Below, in pieces: positions 34,679 to 42,597 of a stretch of DNA of 64,000 nt (position 1 is the first letter of the stretch; the number at the start of each line of letters is the position of its first letter). Made by a program: the position numbers and the translations under genes. The notes beneath the pieces are model-generated. The model was not told the origin of the DNA and did not search any database. It saw only the letters and a list, made by a program, of their open reading frames with translations. Where the stretch lies: NCBI RefSeq assembly GCF_001754075.1, contig NZ_MIEH01000023.1, positions 1-64,000 on the forward strand, in the 5' to 3' direction. Origin of the DNA: Merdimonas faecis. Its GTDB lineage: Bacteria > Bacillota > Clostridia > Lachnospirales > Lachnospiraceae.

Positions 34679-35332
34679 ATGAATAATGACAGACTTGCGA
34701 CATATCTTAAATCGCTGGAGAGTCCGGAAAGGTCCTTCCTTGAACAGGTTGAGCGGGAGGCGCTGGAAAGTTATGTGCCGATCATCCGTAAGGAAACACA
34801 GAGTTTTCTTAAGGTGATGCTGGAGATCACGCGTCCTATGCGGATCCTGGAGGTGGGGACGGCGGTGGGCTTTTCTGCGCTTCTGATGAGTGAATATATG
34901 CCGGAGGGCGCTCATATTACCACGATTGAGAAGTATGAGAAGAGGATCCCCATTGCCCGGGAAAATTTCCGGAAAGCCGGGAAGGATGATGTGATCACAC
35001 TGATAGAGGGAGATGCCATGGAAGTGCTGAAATCCCTGGACGGACCATACGACCTGATTTTTATGGATGCAGCAAAAGGACAGTATCCGCATTATCTGCC
35101 GGAGGTCTTAAGGCTTCTGGCGCCGGGCGGGGTACTGATGTCTGATAATGTGCTGCAGGACGGGAATCTGATTGAGTCCCGTTTTGCGGTGGAGAGGCGG
35201 GACCGTACGATCCACAGCAGGATGCGGGAGTATCTGTATACACTGAAGCATCATAAGAATCTGGAAACCTCAATTCTGCCGCTTGGAGACGGTGTGGCAC
35301 TCAGTGTGAAGAAGAACGAAGAGAGGAGATAA
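34679..35332 (+). CDS. trmR: tRNA 5-hydroxyuridine methyltransferase TrmR (YrrM family)
   Basis: A class-I SAM O-methyltransferase of the YrrM/TrmR group that makes 5-methoxyuridine at the tRNA wobble position. The 217-residue protein shows ILEVGTAVGFSALLM (motif I), IEKYEK, and LIFMDAAKGQYPHYL. I take the ATG at 34679. The U32 peptidase gene 5 bp downstream matches TrhP, which makes the hydroxyuridine precursor, as in Bacillus yrrMNO. Confidence 0.88.
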   Translation: MNNDRLATYLKSLESPERSFLEQVEREALESYVPIIRKETQSFLKVMLEITRPMRILEVGTAVGFSALLMSEYMPEGAHITTIEKYEKRIPIARENFRKAGKDDVITLIEGDAMEVLKSLDGPYDLIFMDAAKGQYPHYLPEVLRLLAPGGVLMSDNVLQDGNLIESRFAVERRDRTIHSRMREYLYTLKHHKNLETSILPLGDGVALSVKKNEERR

Positions 35333-35337
35333 GTACC

Positions 35338-36567
35338 ATGGAGCGGAAACGTCCAGAATTGTTAATACCTGCCAGCAGCCTGGAGGTATTGAAGACTGCC
35401 GTGATCTTTGGGGCAGATGCAGTATATATTGGCGGGGAGGCCTTCGGACTGAGGGCAAAGGCCAAAAATTTCTCGAAGGATGACATGCGGGAAGGAATTG
35501 CTTTTGCCCACGAGCATGGGGCAAAGGTGCATGTAACGGTTAATATCCTGGCCCATAACGATGACCTTCCGGGAGTGGAAGAATATCTGAAAGAATTGAA
35601 AGAATTGAAGCCTGATGCGCTGATCATTGCAGATCCAGCCATTTTTGAGATGGCAAAGGAGATTTGTCCTGACATCGACCGACATATCAGCACTCAGGCA
35701 AATAATACTAATTATGGGACTTATCTTTTCTGGTGGAAGCAGGGAGCAAAGCGGGTGGTGTCCGCAAGAGAGCTGTCTTTGAAAGAAATCCGGGAGATCC
35801 GGGATAGAATCCCGGAAGAGATGGAGATTGAAAGCTTTATCCACGGAGCGATGTGCATTTCTTACTCGGGACGATGCCTGCTGAGCAATTATTTTACCGG
35901 AAGAGACGCCAATCAAGGAGCCTGCACCCATCCCTGCCGGTGGAAATATGCGGTGGTGGAAGAAAAGAGGCCGGGAGAATATCTGCCTGTTTATGAAAAT
36001 GAGAGAGGGACATATATCTTTAACTCTAAGGATCTGTGTATGATCGGGCATATCCCGGAAATGATCGACGCGGGAATCGACAGCTTTAAGATCGAAGGGC
36101 GGATGAAGACGGCACTCTATGTAGCAACGGTTGCCAGGACCTATCGGAAAGCCATTGATGATTATCTGGAGAATCTGGATAAGTATGAGGCCAACATGCC
36201 CTGGTACCTGGATCAGATTTCAAATTGCACATACAGGCAGTTTACCACTGGTTTTTATTTCGGAAAGCCGGACGAGGAAGCCCAGATTTATGATAATAAT
36301 ACCTATATCAGAGAATATACTTATCTGGGGATCATCGGAGGAGAGCGGGACGGCCTTTACCGGATCGAGCAGAGAAATAAATTTTCTGTGGGTGAAACCA
36401 TAGAGATCATGAAGCCAAACGGCGAGAATATCCAGGTGACCGTTCAGAAGATCCTGGATGAAGAGGGGCAGGAGATGGAAAGCGCACCTCATTCAAAACA
36501 GGTTCTCTACGTGGATCTGGAAGGAAAAGCAGAAAAATTTGATATTTTAAGACGTGCGGAAGAATAG
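35338..36567 (+). CDS. U32 family peptidase, TrhP-like
   Basis: A 409-residue U32-family protein: ELLIPASSLEVLKTAVIFGADAVYIGGE in the N-terminal barrel, SFIHGAMCISYSGRCLLSNYFTGRDANQGACTHPCRW with the U32 signature cysteines, and a C-terminal beta-domain. The cysteines suit an iron-sulfur cluster. In Bacillus and E. coli such proteins (TrhP) act in tRNA U34 hydroxylation from prephenate. Adjacent trmR supports this over proteolysis. Confidence 0.88.
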   Translation: MERKRPELLIPASSLEVLKTAVIFGADAVYIGGEAFGLRAKAKNFSKDDMREGIAFAHEHGAKVHVTVNILAHNDDLPGVEEYLKELKELKPDALIIADPAIFEMAKEICPDIDRHISTQANNTNYGTYLFWWKQGAKRVVSARELSLKEIREIRDRIPEEMEIESFIHGAMCISYSGRCLLSNYFTGRDANQGACTHPCRWKYAVVEEKRPGEYLPVYENERGTYIFNSKDLCMIGHIPEMIDAGIDSFKIEGRMKTALYVATVARTYRKAIDDYLENLDKYEANMPWYLDQISNCTYRQFTTGFYFGKPDEEAQIYDNNTYIREYTYLGIIGGERDGLYRIEQRNKFSVGETIEIMKPNGENIQVTVQKILDEEGQEMESAPHSKQVLYVDLEGKAEKFDILRRAEE

Positions 36568-36569
36568 TA

Positions 36570-36608
36570 AATGGCTCTGGATCATCAAAAAATCCAGAGC
36601 CATTTTTA
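36570..36608. terminator. Terminator after the TrhP-like gene
   Basis: A 13-bp stem, AATGGCTCTGGAT (36570-36582) with ATCCAGAGCCATT (36592-36604), loop CATCAAAAA, then TTTT. It also faces the end of the convergent PTS gene. Confidence 0.88.
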
Positions 36609-36635
36609 TGCATGTGTGATAAAAAAGGATAGGAA

Positions 36636-37667
36636 TTATGCGCCGACAGTCACCGCAGAAGCAGTCTCTGCCGCTCTTTTTTTGTGGCCTTTGAATACCA
36701 GGCTTCCGACAAAGCCCGCCAGGCTTCCGCCTGCAACGGCAAATGCGAGTGCAAGAACTACCTGGAGAGGCGGGTTAAATGCAAATGGTGCCAGAAGTCC
36801 GGGGATTGGCGATGCTGTCCCGGGTGCGTTGTTGATGATCTGGAAAACAGCAGCAGAAATTCCGGCAAGGCCGCCCCCAAAGAAATTTGAACAGTAGATC
36901 GGGATCGGGTTGGAAGTCACAATATCCGCCTGGGTCAGAGGCTCCAGCATGACAGCGATCACATTGCTCTTATTTCCCAGCTTCAGTCTTGCAAAGATGA
37001 TTCCGTTCGTAAAAGAGCCTCCCACACAGGCAATAGCCGCAATTCCCATTGGAAGTCCGGAGAGTCCCAGCATAGCAGTCAGGGCCATAGAGCTTAGCGG
37101 TGAGGTACAGATCATTTTCATAATACCGCCAAGAAGGAAGCCCATAACAATAGGGGACTGTTCGGTGGCAGCGGTGATGGTTCCGCCGATGCGGGTCAGG
37201 AGAACAGTGACCACCGGATCAGATGCCCAGGCAATGAGATGGGCAAAAGGTGCGATCAAAAGAGCGCCAAGAATGATATTTAATCCTTCGGGCAGTTTCT
37301 TTTCAACGATAGGTGAAAGCATTCCTACCAGATAACCCGCGATGAATCCGGGAAGAATACCATACGATCCGACCGCAACGCCGGCAACCACGGAAAGGAC
37401 CGGATTGGCTCCCATGCTCAGGGGTACCATGATGGCGGCTGCCACTCCGCTAAGACTTCCGGAAGTTTCGCCTACCGTGCGGAAAAAGTCAATTCCTAAA
37501 AGATCGCCGGTAATGTATTTGTGGATTGCTTCTACCAGAAAGGTGGCAACGGCAGCATTTGCCATTCCTGACATAGCAAGCTGGCCCTTTGGCATTTTCA
37601 GGCTGAACAGTGAGAATCCTGCCAGCGCTACCAGCAGTAATCCAACTCCAGATAAAATAGTCATCAT
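36636..37667 (-). CDS. PfoR-like PTS IIC membrane protein
   Basis: A 343-residue membrane protein with about 9-10 hydrophobic segments, matching the PfoR/PTS_EIIC_2 group (MPKGQLAMSGMANAAVATFLV, NPIPIYCSNFFGG). No IIA or IIB domain is fused and no PTS partner lies beside it, so it cannot work as a normal PTS without proteins from elsewhere; Clostridium PfoR of the same length was first described as a regulator of toxin genes. Start is ATG at 37667, after GGAGG. A two-component system is encoded immediately upstream, and tandem repeats sit in its promoter region. Confidence 0.8.
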   Translation of the reverse strand: MMTILSGVGLLLVALAGFSLFSLKMPKGQLAMSGMANAAVATFLVEAIHKYITGDLLGIDFFRTVGETSGSLSGVAAAIMVPLSMGANPVLSVVAGVAVGSYGILPGFIAGYLVGMLSPIVEKKLPEGLNIILGALLIAPFAHLIAWASDPVVTVLLTRIGGTITAATEQSPIVMGFLLGGIMKMICTSPLSSMALTAMLGLSGLPMGIAAIACVGGSFTNGIIFARLKLGNKSNVIAVMLEPLTQADIVTSNPIPIYCSNFFGGGLAGISAAVFQIINNAPGTASPIPGLLAPFAFNPPLQVVLALAFAVAGGSLAGFVGSLVFKGHKKRAAETASAVTVGA

Positions 37668-37743
37668 GATTGTTTCCTCCGTTTCTTGTCTGTTTTTGAA
37701 TATGTCTCTGTCATTTATTGATGAAACAAATATACATATCAGG

Positions 37744-37773
37744 TTTCAAATAGTTTCAAATAGTATCAAAATT
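37744..37773 (-). promoter_or_regulatory. Tandem 10-bp repeats upstream of the PfoR-like gene
   Basis: On the plus strand TTTCAAATAG occurs twice in a row (37744-37753, 37754-37763), then a poorer third copy TATCAAAATT. The 10-bp spacing puts the copies on one face of the helix, typical of an activator binding site. It lies 77-107 bp before the PfoR-like start, beside possible -35 TTGAAA elements on the minus strand. The adjacent response regulator is the natural candidate to bind it. Confidence 0.6.
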
Positions 37774-37787
37774 GACAATAAAAAAAC

Positions 37788-37836
37788 GAGCATCATCAGA
37801 ATTTTGTAAAAAATACACAAAATACTGATGATGCTC
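37788..37836 (-). terminator. Terminator of the two-component operon
   Basis: GAGCATCATCAG (37788-37799) pairs with CTGATGATGCTC (37825-37836). Read on the minus strand it is followed by GTTTTTTATTG, so it ends transcription from the response regulator gene. Confidence 0.8.
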
Positions 37837-37853
37837 CTGGCAATTGAAAGGAA

Positions 37854-38738
37854 CTATTTGTGCACGCTGTATACGACCAGTGCATTTAAGAAATTTTTGA
37901 TCTTTACATTTCCGTGGCGTTCACTTTTGCCGCGGATAAAATCCATTTCCCGCCGAACCTGTTCAAAATTGTACAGGGTATTGGAATATTCTGTAAAAAT
38001 TTCATTGCCATAATCCTCCAGACCCAAATGAGCCAGGTTAACGAGCCCGGCAGCCGCGGCCCGGCGGATCCTCTGTTCCATGGATTTGGGAGAGTCGCTG
38101 AAACGGCTGCACAGTTCATTCAGTGTTAATTCACTGATTTTTGCATGGTTCTGGATCATATATTCTACCACAGTTATGATATCCCGGCTTCCGATGTCAC
38201 CGATGATCCCAAGTCTCTGGAGAATCGTCTGCAAAGTGACCATAGATTCGTTTCGGGAAGGCAGAGGTTGTGTGTCAGCAGAGGTTTCGGCGGAGCCTGC
38301 CTGTTCTTCGGGCAGAGCTCCGGGGATATCTTCCGTGAAAAGCTCCTGCATTTTCTGAAGAGTGCGTTTCATCGACAGGTTCTGACGGACCTTCTGGATA
38401 ACGTTTTCTACCTCGATACTGTTGACGGGCTTCTGGATGAAAAATTCAATCCCTGCTTCATAGGCGGCGGAGACCATTTCTTTGGAAGAAACCTGGGAGA
38501 GCATAATAAAGGCGGTATCCGGCAGCCGTGTCCTTGCATGTTCCACGAAGGTGATCCCGTCCATCTCGGGCATCAAAAGGTCCACGATGATAATATCCGG
38601 TTTTAGTTCGAAGACATCCTCCAGTCCTTCGTGTCCATTACTGCCGGTTCCGCATACGGTTCCGAGCTCCCGGTCGGTAATGATCTGTTTTAAGATCATC
38701 CGTATATGTTTGTCATCATCAAGCAGGTAAAATTTCAT
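37854..38738 (-). CDS. Response regulator, GlnL/YcbB type
   Basis: A 294-residue response regulator. The receiver domain (1-120) has the acidic pocket LLDDD, the phosphorylated Asp in IIIVDLLMPEMDG, and the conserved Lys in IQKP. A linker (about 135-165) leads to a C-terminal helical domain (about 170-290, ITVVEYMIQNHAKISELTLNELC, KSMEQRIRRAA) resembling the YcbB/GlnL DNA-binding domain. The first ATG (38747) overlaps the kinase stop; I prefer the ATG at 38738, which has AAAGGA at 8 nt. Likely target is the PfoR-like gene next door. Confidence 0.78.
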   Translation of the reverse strand: MKFYLLDDDKHIRMILKQIITDRELGTVCGTGSNGHEGLEDVFELKPDIIIVDLLMPEMDGITFVEHARTRLPDTAFIMLSQVSSKEMVSAAYEAGIEFFIQKPVNSIEVENVIQKVRQNLSMKRTLQKMQELFTEDIPGALPEEQAGSAETSADTQPLPSRNESMVTLQTILQRLGIIGDIGSRDIITVVEYMIQNHAKISELTLNELCSRFSDSPKSMEQRIRRAAAAGLVNLAHLGLEDYGNEIFTEYSNTLYNFEQVRREMDFIRGKSERHGNVKIKNFLNALVVYSVHK

Positions 38739-38743
38739 TAGTA

Positions 38744-40009
38744 TCATCCTTTCTGCGTAAAAGTTGTCTTTGGTACTGTGATTGTAAACGTAGTTTTTCC
38801 GGGGACGGACTCCAGGGAAATGGTGCCGTGGAACTGGTCCTTTATCAGATCATGTACCAGATTAAGGCCGAGTCCCCTGCTGACCTCTCCGGTTTCATAA
38901 TTAATCTTGGTAGAAAATCCGGGACAGAATATTTCCGGCTGGTTTTCTTCCGGAATGCCGGGACCGTGGTCGGTAATCTGGAAAATACGGTTGTCTCCGG
39001 AAAGTTTCTGGACGACTTCAATTTGTACGTAAGAACTCTTTTCTGCCTCCAGTGCATTGGTAAAGAGGTTGCGGAAGATGGACATCCAGGCGTAATGTTG
39101 TCCGGTATACAGCCTGTGTGGAAGATGGAGCGAGATGGACACTTCTTTTCCGGAGTCTTTGCCAAGGCGGACCGTGGCGTTTTTCAGAACATTCAGGATT
39201 TCATCCAGATACATGCCGTCGCTTTTCACTTCCTGATCCAGAACCTCAGAAATTCCCCGCATGATCAGCAGATATTCTTTTTTGATCTCATGGATATCCT
39301 TGGATACTGCAAGTGCGGACCGTGCCTGCTCTTCCAGTGCCGGACTGTTTTTTAACTGTTCATACAGATGGTAGGAGGTATTCATAGTCTGTTCGATTAA
39401 AGTTGTATTTTTGTCCATCCACAAAACCTCTCCGTTCAGACGGGAGATCAGAAGAAGGAGCTCCTGATAGCGTTTTTCATGTTCTCTCCGGAGGAGGATC
39501 CGCCTGTACTGCCGGAAGACCAGGAGCACACAGGCGATGACCAGAGTCCGGAGGACGGCTACCAGGAAGATGCCCAGCTGAGTGGATGGATGAAAGGCAT
39601 CAGTGCCGGCTCGGAATAGCAGCTCTAATAGGTTGGAAATATAATCGATTCCAACCAAAAAAGGCAGAAGAATCCGATAGCCCGCCGCCTTTTTTTGACG
39701 GAGCCGGTCACAGAGATACAAAAGAAGTCCGTAGCTGATATAAAAAATCATCTCAGGAAACAGCCGTTCCGCCGCCTGCAGATCTCCATACCGGAGAAAA
39801 GAGAGGAACAGCCGCATCAGAAATACGCCTGCAGCGGCGCACAGCGTGGTTGCAGGCAAGGGGAAATCCGTTGTCAAAAACAAAAATAAAGGCAGCAGAG
39901 TGACTGCTACGGAGATTTCAAAATCTGCAAAGAAAAGGTTTACACTCAGCTGTGCTGCCAGAATAACGACCAGGCTGCACAGAGCTATCCGCTGATAGGT
40001 TTTATTCAT
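38744..40009 (-). CDS. Sensor histidine kinase, GlnK/YcbA-like
   Basis: A 421-residue kinase. About six hydrophobic helices fill residues 8-165 with almost no external domain, so the signal is probably in the membrane or passed by a transporter. The phosphoacceptor is His240 in SKDIHEIKKEY. The ATPase part has NLFTNALEAE (N box), DHGPGIP (G1), FSTK (F), and GLGLNLV (G2). It starts with GGAG 7 nt upstream and overlaps its regulator by 4 bp or less. The pair resembles Bacillus GlnK/GlnL, but the PfoR-like neighbour suggests a different input. Confidence 0.85.
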   Translation of the reverse strand: MNKTYQRIALCSLVVILAAQLSVNLFFADFEISVAVTLLPLFLFLTTDFPLPATTLCAAAGVFLMRLFLSFLRYGDLQAAERLFPEMIFYISYGLLLYLCDRLRQKKAAGYRILLPFLVGIDYISNLLELLFRAGTDAFHPSTQLGIFLVAVLRTLVIACVLLVFRQYRRILLRREHEKRYQELLLLISRLNGEVLWMDKNTTLIEQTMNTSYHLYEQLKNSPALEEQARSALAVSKDIHEIKKEYLLIMRGISEVLDQEVKSDGMYLDEILNVLKNATVRLGKDSGKEVSISLHLPHRLYTGQHYAWMSIFRNLFTNALEAEKSSYVQIEVVQKLSGDNRIFQITDHGPGIPEENQPEIFCPGFSTKINYETGEVSRGLGLNLVHDLIKDQFHGTISLESVPGKTTFTITVPKTTFTQKG

Positions 40010-40094
40010 AAAACAGCTCCATGATAAAAAAGATTGATATATTTACTATAACTTTTTCCGGGGTTTTTGTATAGATAATTTTACATGGAAAAGC

Positions 40095-40122
40095 ACAAAA
40101 AAAGAAAATGTGACATAGATTA
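40095..40122 (+). promoter_or_regulatory. sigK: Candidate sigma-K promoter of sigK
   Basis: AC (40095-40096), 17-nt spacer, then CATAGATTA (40114-40122), fitting the sigma-K consensus AC-N17-CATAnnnTA at every defined base. Sigma-E promoters share the CATA start, so sigma-E recognition is possible. It is 28 bp before the likely start codon and would allow self-amplification in the mother cell. Confidence 0.6.
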
Positions 40123-40149
40123 TATCAAATACGCCAAGAGGTGCTTTTC

Positions 40150-40779
40150 TTGAAGTCTTTTCCCCAACCCCTCACAGCCTCCGAAGAAAGAGAATATATG
40201 CAGAGATATACGGAGGGTGATCTTGAAGCGAAGCATATACTGATTGAACGGAATCTGCGCCTCGTAGCCCATATTGTGAAAAAGTACCAGACTTATGAAG
40301 AAGAGACGGAAGACTTGCTTTCCATCGGAACCATAGGACTGATCAAGGCGGTAGTCACGTTTAACCCCGATAAGTGCGTGAGACTCGGAACGTATGCCGC
40401 AAGGTGCATCGAAAATGAAGTGCTGATGTACCTGCGCTCAAAGCGGAAATCTTCGAGGGATATCTCTTTGTATGAACCTATAGGGACGGACCGTGAAGGA
40501 AATGAGATCCAGCTCTTTGACATTATTGAAACAGAAGAGGAAGACGCACACCACAAGGTGGAGCTTGGAGAAGACATCCGAAGGCTTTACCAGAAGGTAG
40601 AATCCGAGCTGTCGCCAAGAGAGCGGACTGTGCTGAAAATGCGTTATGGGTTATATAACGAAGAAGAATATACGCAGCGGGAGATCGCCGGACAGTTAGG
40701 CATCTCTCGTTCTTACGTTTCCAGGATTGAAAAAAGCGCGATCGAAAAGCTTCGGAAACATTTTCAGATGGGGACGTAG
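40150..40779 (+). CDS. sigK: Sporulation sigma factor SigK
   Basis: A 209-residue sigma-70 family protein of the late mother-cell type. It has SFPQPLTASEEREYM at the start, LIERNLRLVAHIVKKY (region 2.1), EDLLSIGTIGLIKAV (2.3), and region 4 with TQREIAGQLGISRSYVSRIEKSA. I prefer TTG at 40150, 8 nt after AGAGG, over GTG at 40141. Upstream in-frame codons reach a stop at 40111 without another start, so at most about five residues precede FPQPL: the 20-residue pro-sequence of Bacillus SigK is missing. The gene is not split by a skin element. Its stop codon lies inside a palindromic repeat. Confidence 0.88.
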   Translation: MKSFPQPLTASEEREYMQRYTEGDLEAKHILIERNLRLVAHIVKKYQTYEEETEDLLSIGTIGLIKAVVTFNPDKCVRLGTYAARCIENEVLMYLRSKRKSSRDISLYEPIGTDREGNEIQLFDIIETEEEDAHHKVELGEDIRRLYQKVESELSPRERTVLKMRYGLYNEEEYTQREIAGQLGISRSYVSRIEKSAIEKLRKHFQMGT

Positions 40780-40830
40780 ACTTTTTGCAAAAGTCTACGT
40801 CCCCATCTGAAAAACAGGGTGTCCCTTTTT
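40764..40830 (+). repeat. Palindromic dispersed repeat, copy B
   Basis: A perfect 22-bp inverted repeat: 40764-40785 mirrored at 40789-40810 with TGC as loop. Its core GGGACGTAGACTTTTTGC matches copy A at 34.6 kb except for the stem centre. Copy A's trailing motif is also present as AGGGTGTCCC (40817-40826). The left arm supplies the last four sigK codons and its TAG stop. Confidence 0.85.
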
Positions 40831-40837
40831 GAAAAAC

Positions 40838-40860
40838 CCCCTGTCCCCGGTTGACAGGGG
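40838..40860. repeat. Second inverted repeat after sigK
   Basis: CCCCTGTC (40838-40845) pairs with GACAGGGG (40853-40860), loop CCCGGTT. It follows copy B by 12 nt and shares its CCC/GGG character; it may be part of the same element or a terminator without T-tract. The rest of 40861-41034 shows nothing else I can support. Confidence 0.6.
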
Positions 40861-41034
40861 AAGAGGGATACGATAAGATATTGTCACCTATTCAAAGCTG
40901 GAGTGTTATCGGATGCTCTGTTCAGAGCTTTGAGTTTTCTAACGGCTGTTTCGGCCAGTTGTTCCAAACAAGAGAAGATAACTGAAAATATGAGACCCAT
41001 AATATGTGGACGGTAAAGAGAAAGGGGTGTGCAA

Positions 41035-42582
41035 ATGGCGTTTAGTGTTGTGCTGTCCGCCGGAATCCGGGGGATGCATGTGGAGCTTGTGCATGTAGAG
41101 GCAGATATCAGTAATGGTCTGCCTGTGTTTCATATGGTGGGATACCTGTCATCGGAAGTGAAGGAAGCAGCGGAGAGGGTGCGCACTGCGATCCGCAATG
41201 CAGATATCGTTCTCCCTGCAAAGAAGATCATGGTTAATCTGGCTCCGGCGACGATGAGAAAGAAAGGGGCGTCTTATGACCTGCCGATCGCGCTGGCCGT
41301 GCTGGCCTCTCTTGGTGTGATCCCCAAAGAAGAGCTGGAACGGGTGCTGGTGATCGGAGAACTGAGCCTTAGCGGACATGTGCGGAAGGTTTCGGGAATC
41401 CTTCCCATAGTGAAGCAGGCCCGGGATGCGGGATGTCATACTTGCATCCTGCCCCTGGCGAATCGGACAGAAGGAAATCTGGTAGAAGGGATCCGTATGA
41501 TCGGGGTTTCTCACCTGAAGGAAGCTCTGGGGTATTTGACTCATACTTTGGAACCAGAAGCTTTAGCAGGCCGGGAGGGAAAAGAAGAAACTGACGGTGC
41601 GGCGGAAGAACTGACAGAACTTTTGGATTTCGCCCAGGTAAGAGGGCAACAGGCTGTGAAGCGGGCGGCCGAGGTGGCGGCGGCAGGCGGGCATAATCTT
41701 TTGCTGGTGGGTCCGCCGGGCAGCGGGAAGTCCATGATCGCAAGGAGGATCCCCACAATCCTGCCGCCGCCCACGGAAGAAGAGAGTATGGAGATTACCA
41801 CGGTTTACAGTATCCGGGGTATGGTGGATGAAAGGCATCCGCTGATCACAGGCAGACCCTTTCGGGAAGTCCATCATACAGTGACAAGGGCTGCCCTGAT
41901 CGGAGGAGGGGCGGTTCCGGTTCCAGGAGAATTAAGCCTGGCTCACGGGGGTGTTTTATTCTTGGACGAGCTGACAGAATTTCAGAAGTCAGTCCTGGAA
42001 ATGCTCCGTCAGCCGCTGGAAGAGCGGCAGGTGATAATTGCCAGAAGTCACGGGTCTTACTGGTTTCCGGCGAACGTCATGCTGACAGCGGCAATGAATC
42101 CCTGTCCCTGTGGAAATTTTCCGGATATGGGGAAATGCAGCTGTACTCCGAGCCAGATACGGAGATATCTAAGCCGGGTGAGTCAGCCGTTCCTGGATCG
42201 GATGGATCTGTGTACAGAGGCACCGAAGATTGCGTATGATGATCTGAAGGGGACGGTAAAGGAAGAGAGTTCGGAGGAAATCAGGGAACGGGTGTGCCGG
42301 GCAAGGAAGATTCAGACCAGAAGGTATGCGGGGACAAGGGTTTTGTCCAATGCGATGCTGGGCTCCGGAGATCTGGAGCAGTACTGCGCTCTGGATGCAG
42401 AGGGGGAAGCGCTAATGCGAAAAGCGTTCCTTGCATTGGATCTTACGGCACGGACCTATCACAAGATCTTAAAAGTCGCACGTACGATCGCAGATCTGGA
42501 CGGCAGCGAACACATTCAGGCGCCTCATCTGAAAGAGGCGGCAGGCTACCGGACTATGGACAAGAAATACTGGGGCAGATGA
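41035..42582 (+). CDS. YifB/ComM family Mg-chelatase-like AAA ATPase
   Basis: A 515-residue AAA+ protein. An N-terminal Lon-like fold (about 1-165) has SAGIRGMHVELVHVEADISNGLP type sequence; the ATPase has GPPGSGKSM (Walker A) and GVLFLDELTEF (Walker B), and CPCGNFPDMGKCSCTP forms a cysteine cluster. ComM-type proteins are helicases that help strand invasion in natural transformation. Start at ATG 41035, AAAGGGG 7 nt upstream. dprA follows at 15 bp, another recombination gene. Confidence 0.93.
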   Translation: MAFSVVLSAGIRGMHVELVHVEADISNGLPVFHMVGYLSSEVKEAAERVRTAIRNADIVLPAKKIMVNLAPATMRKKGASYDLPIALAVLASLGVIPKEELERVLVIGELSLSGHVRKVSGILPIVKQARDAGCHTCILPLANRTEGNLVEGIRMIGVSHLKEALGYLTHTLEPEALAGREGKEETDGAAEELTELLDFAQVRGQQAVKRAAEVAAAGGHNLLLVGPPGSGKSMIARRIPTILPPPTEEESMEITTVYSIRGMVDERHPLITGRPFREVHHTVTRAALIGGGAVPVPGELSLAHGGVLFLDELTEFQKSVLEMLRQPLEERQVIIARSHGSYWFPANVMLTAAMNPCPCGNFPDMGKCSCTPSQIRRYLSRVSQPFLDRMDLCTEAPKIAYDDLKGTVKEESSEEIRERVCRARKIQTRRYAGTRVLSNAMLGSGDLEQYCALDAEGEALMRKAFLALDLTARTYHKILKVARTIADLDGSEHIQAPHLKEAAGYRTMDKKYWGR

Positions 42583-42597
42583 AAAGGAGACAAAATC

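Noticed and set aside
36910-37809. Long plus-strand frames opposite the PfoR-like gene
   Set aside because: The minus-strand protein has clear membrane helices and a GGAGG start; the plus frames are shadows.
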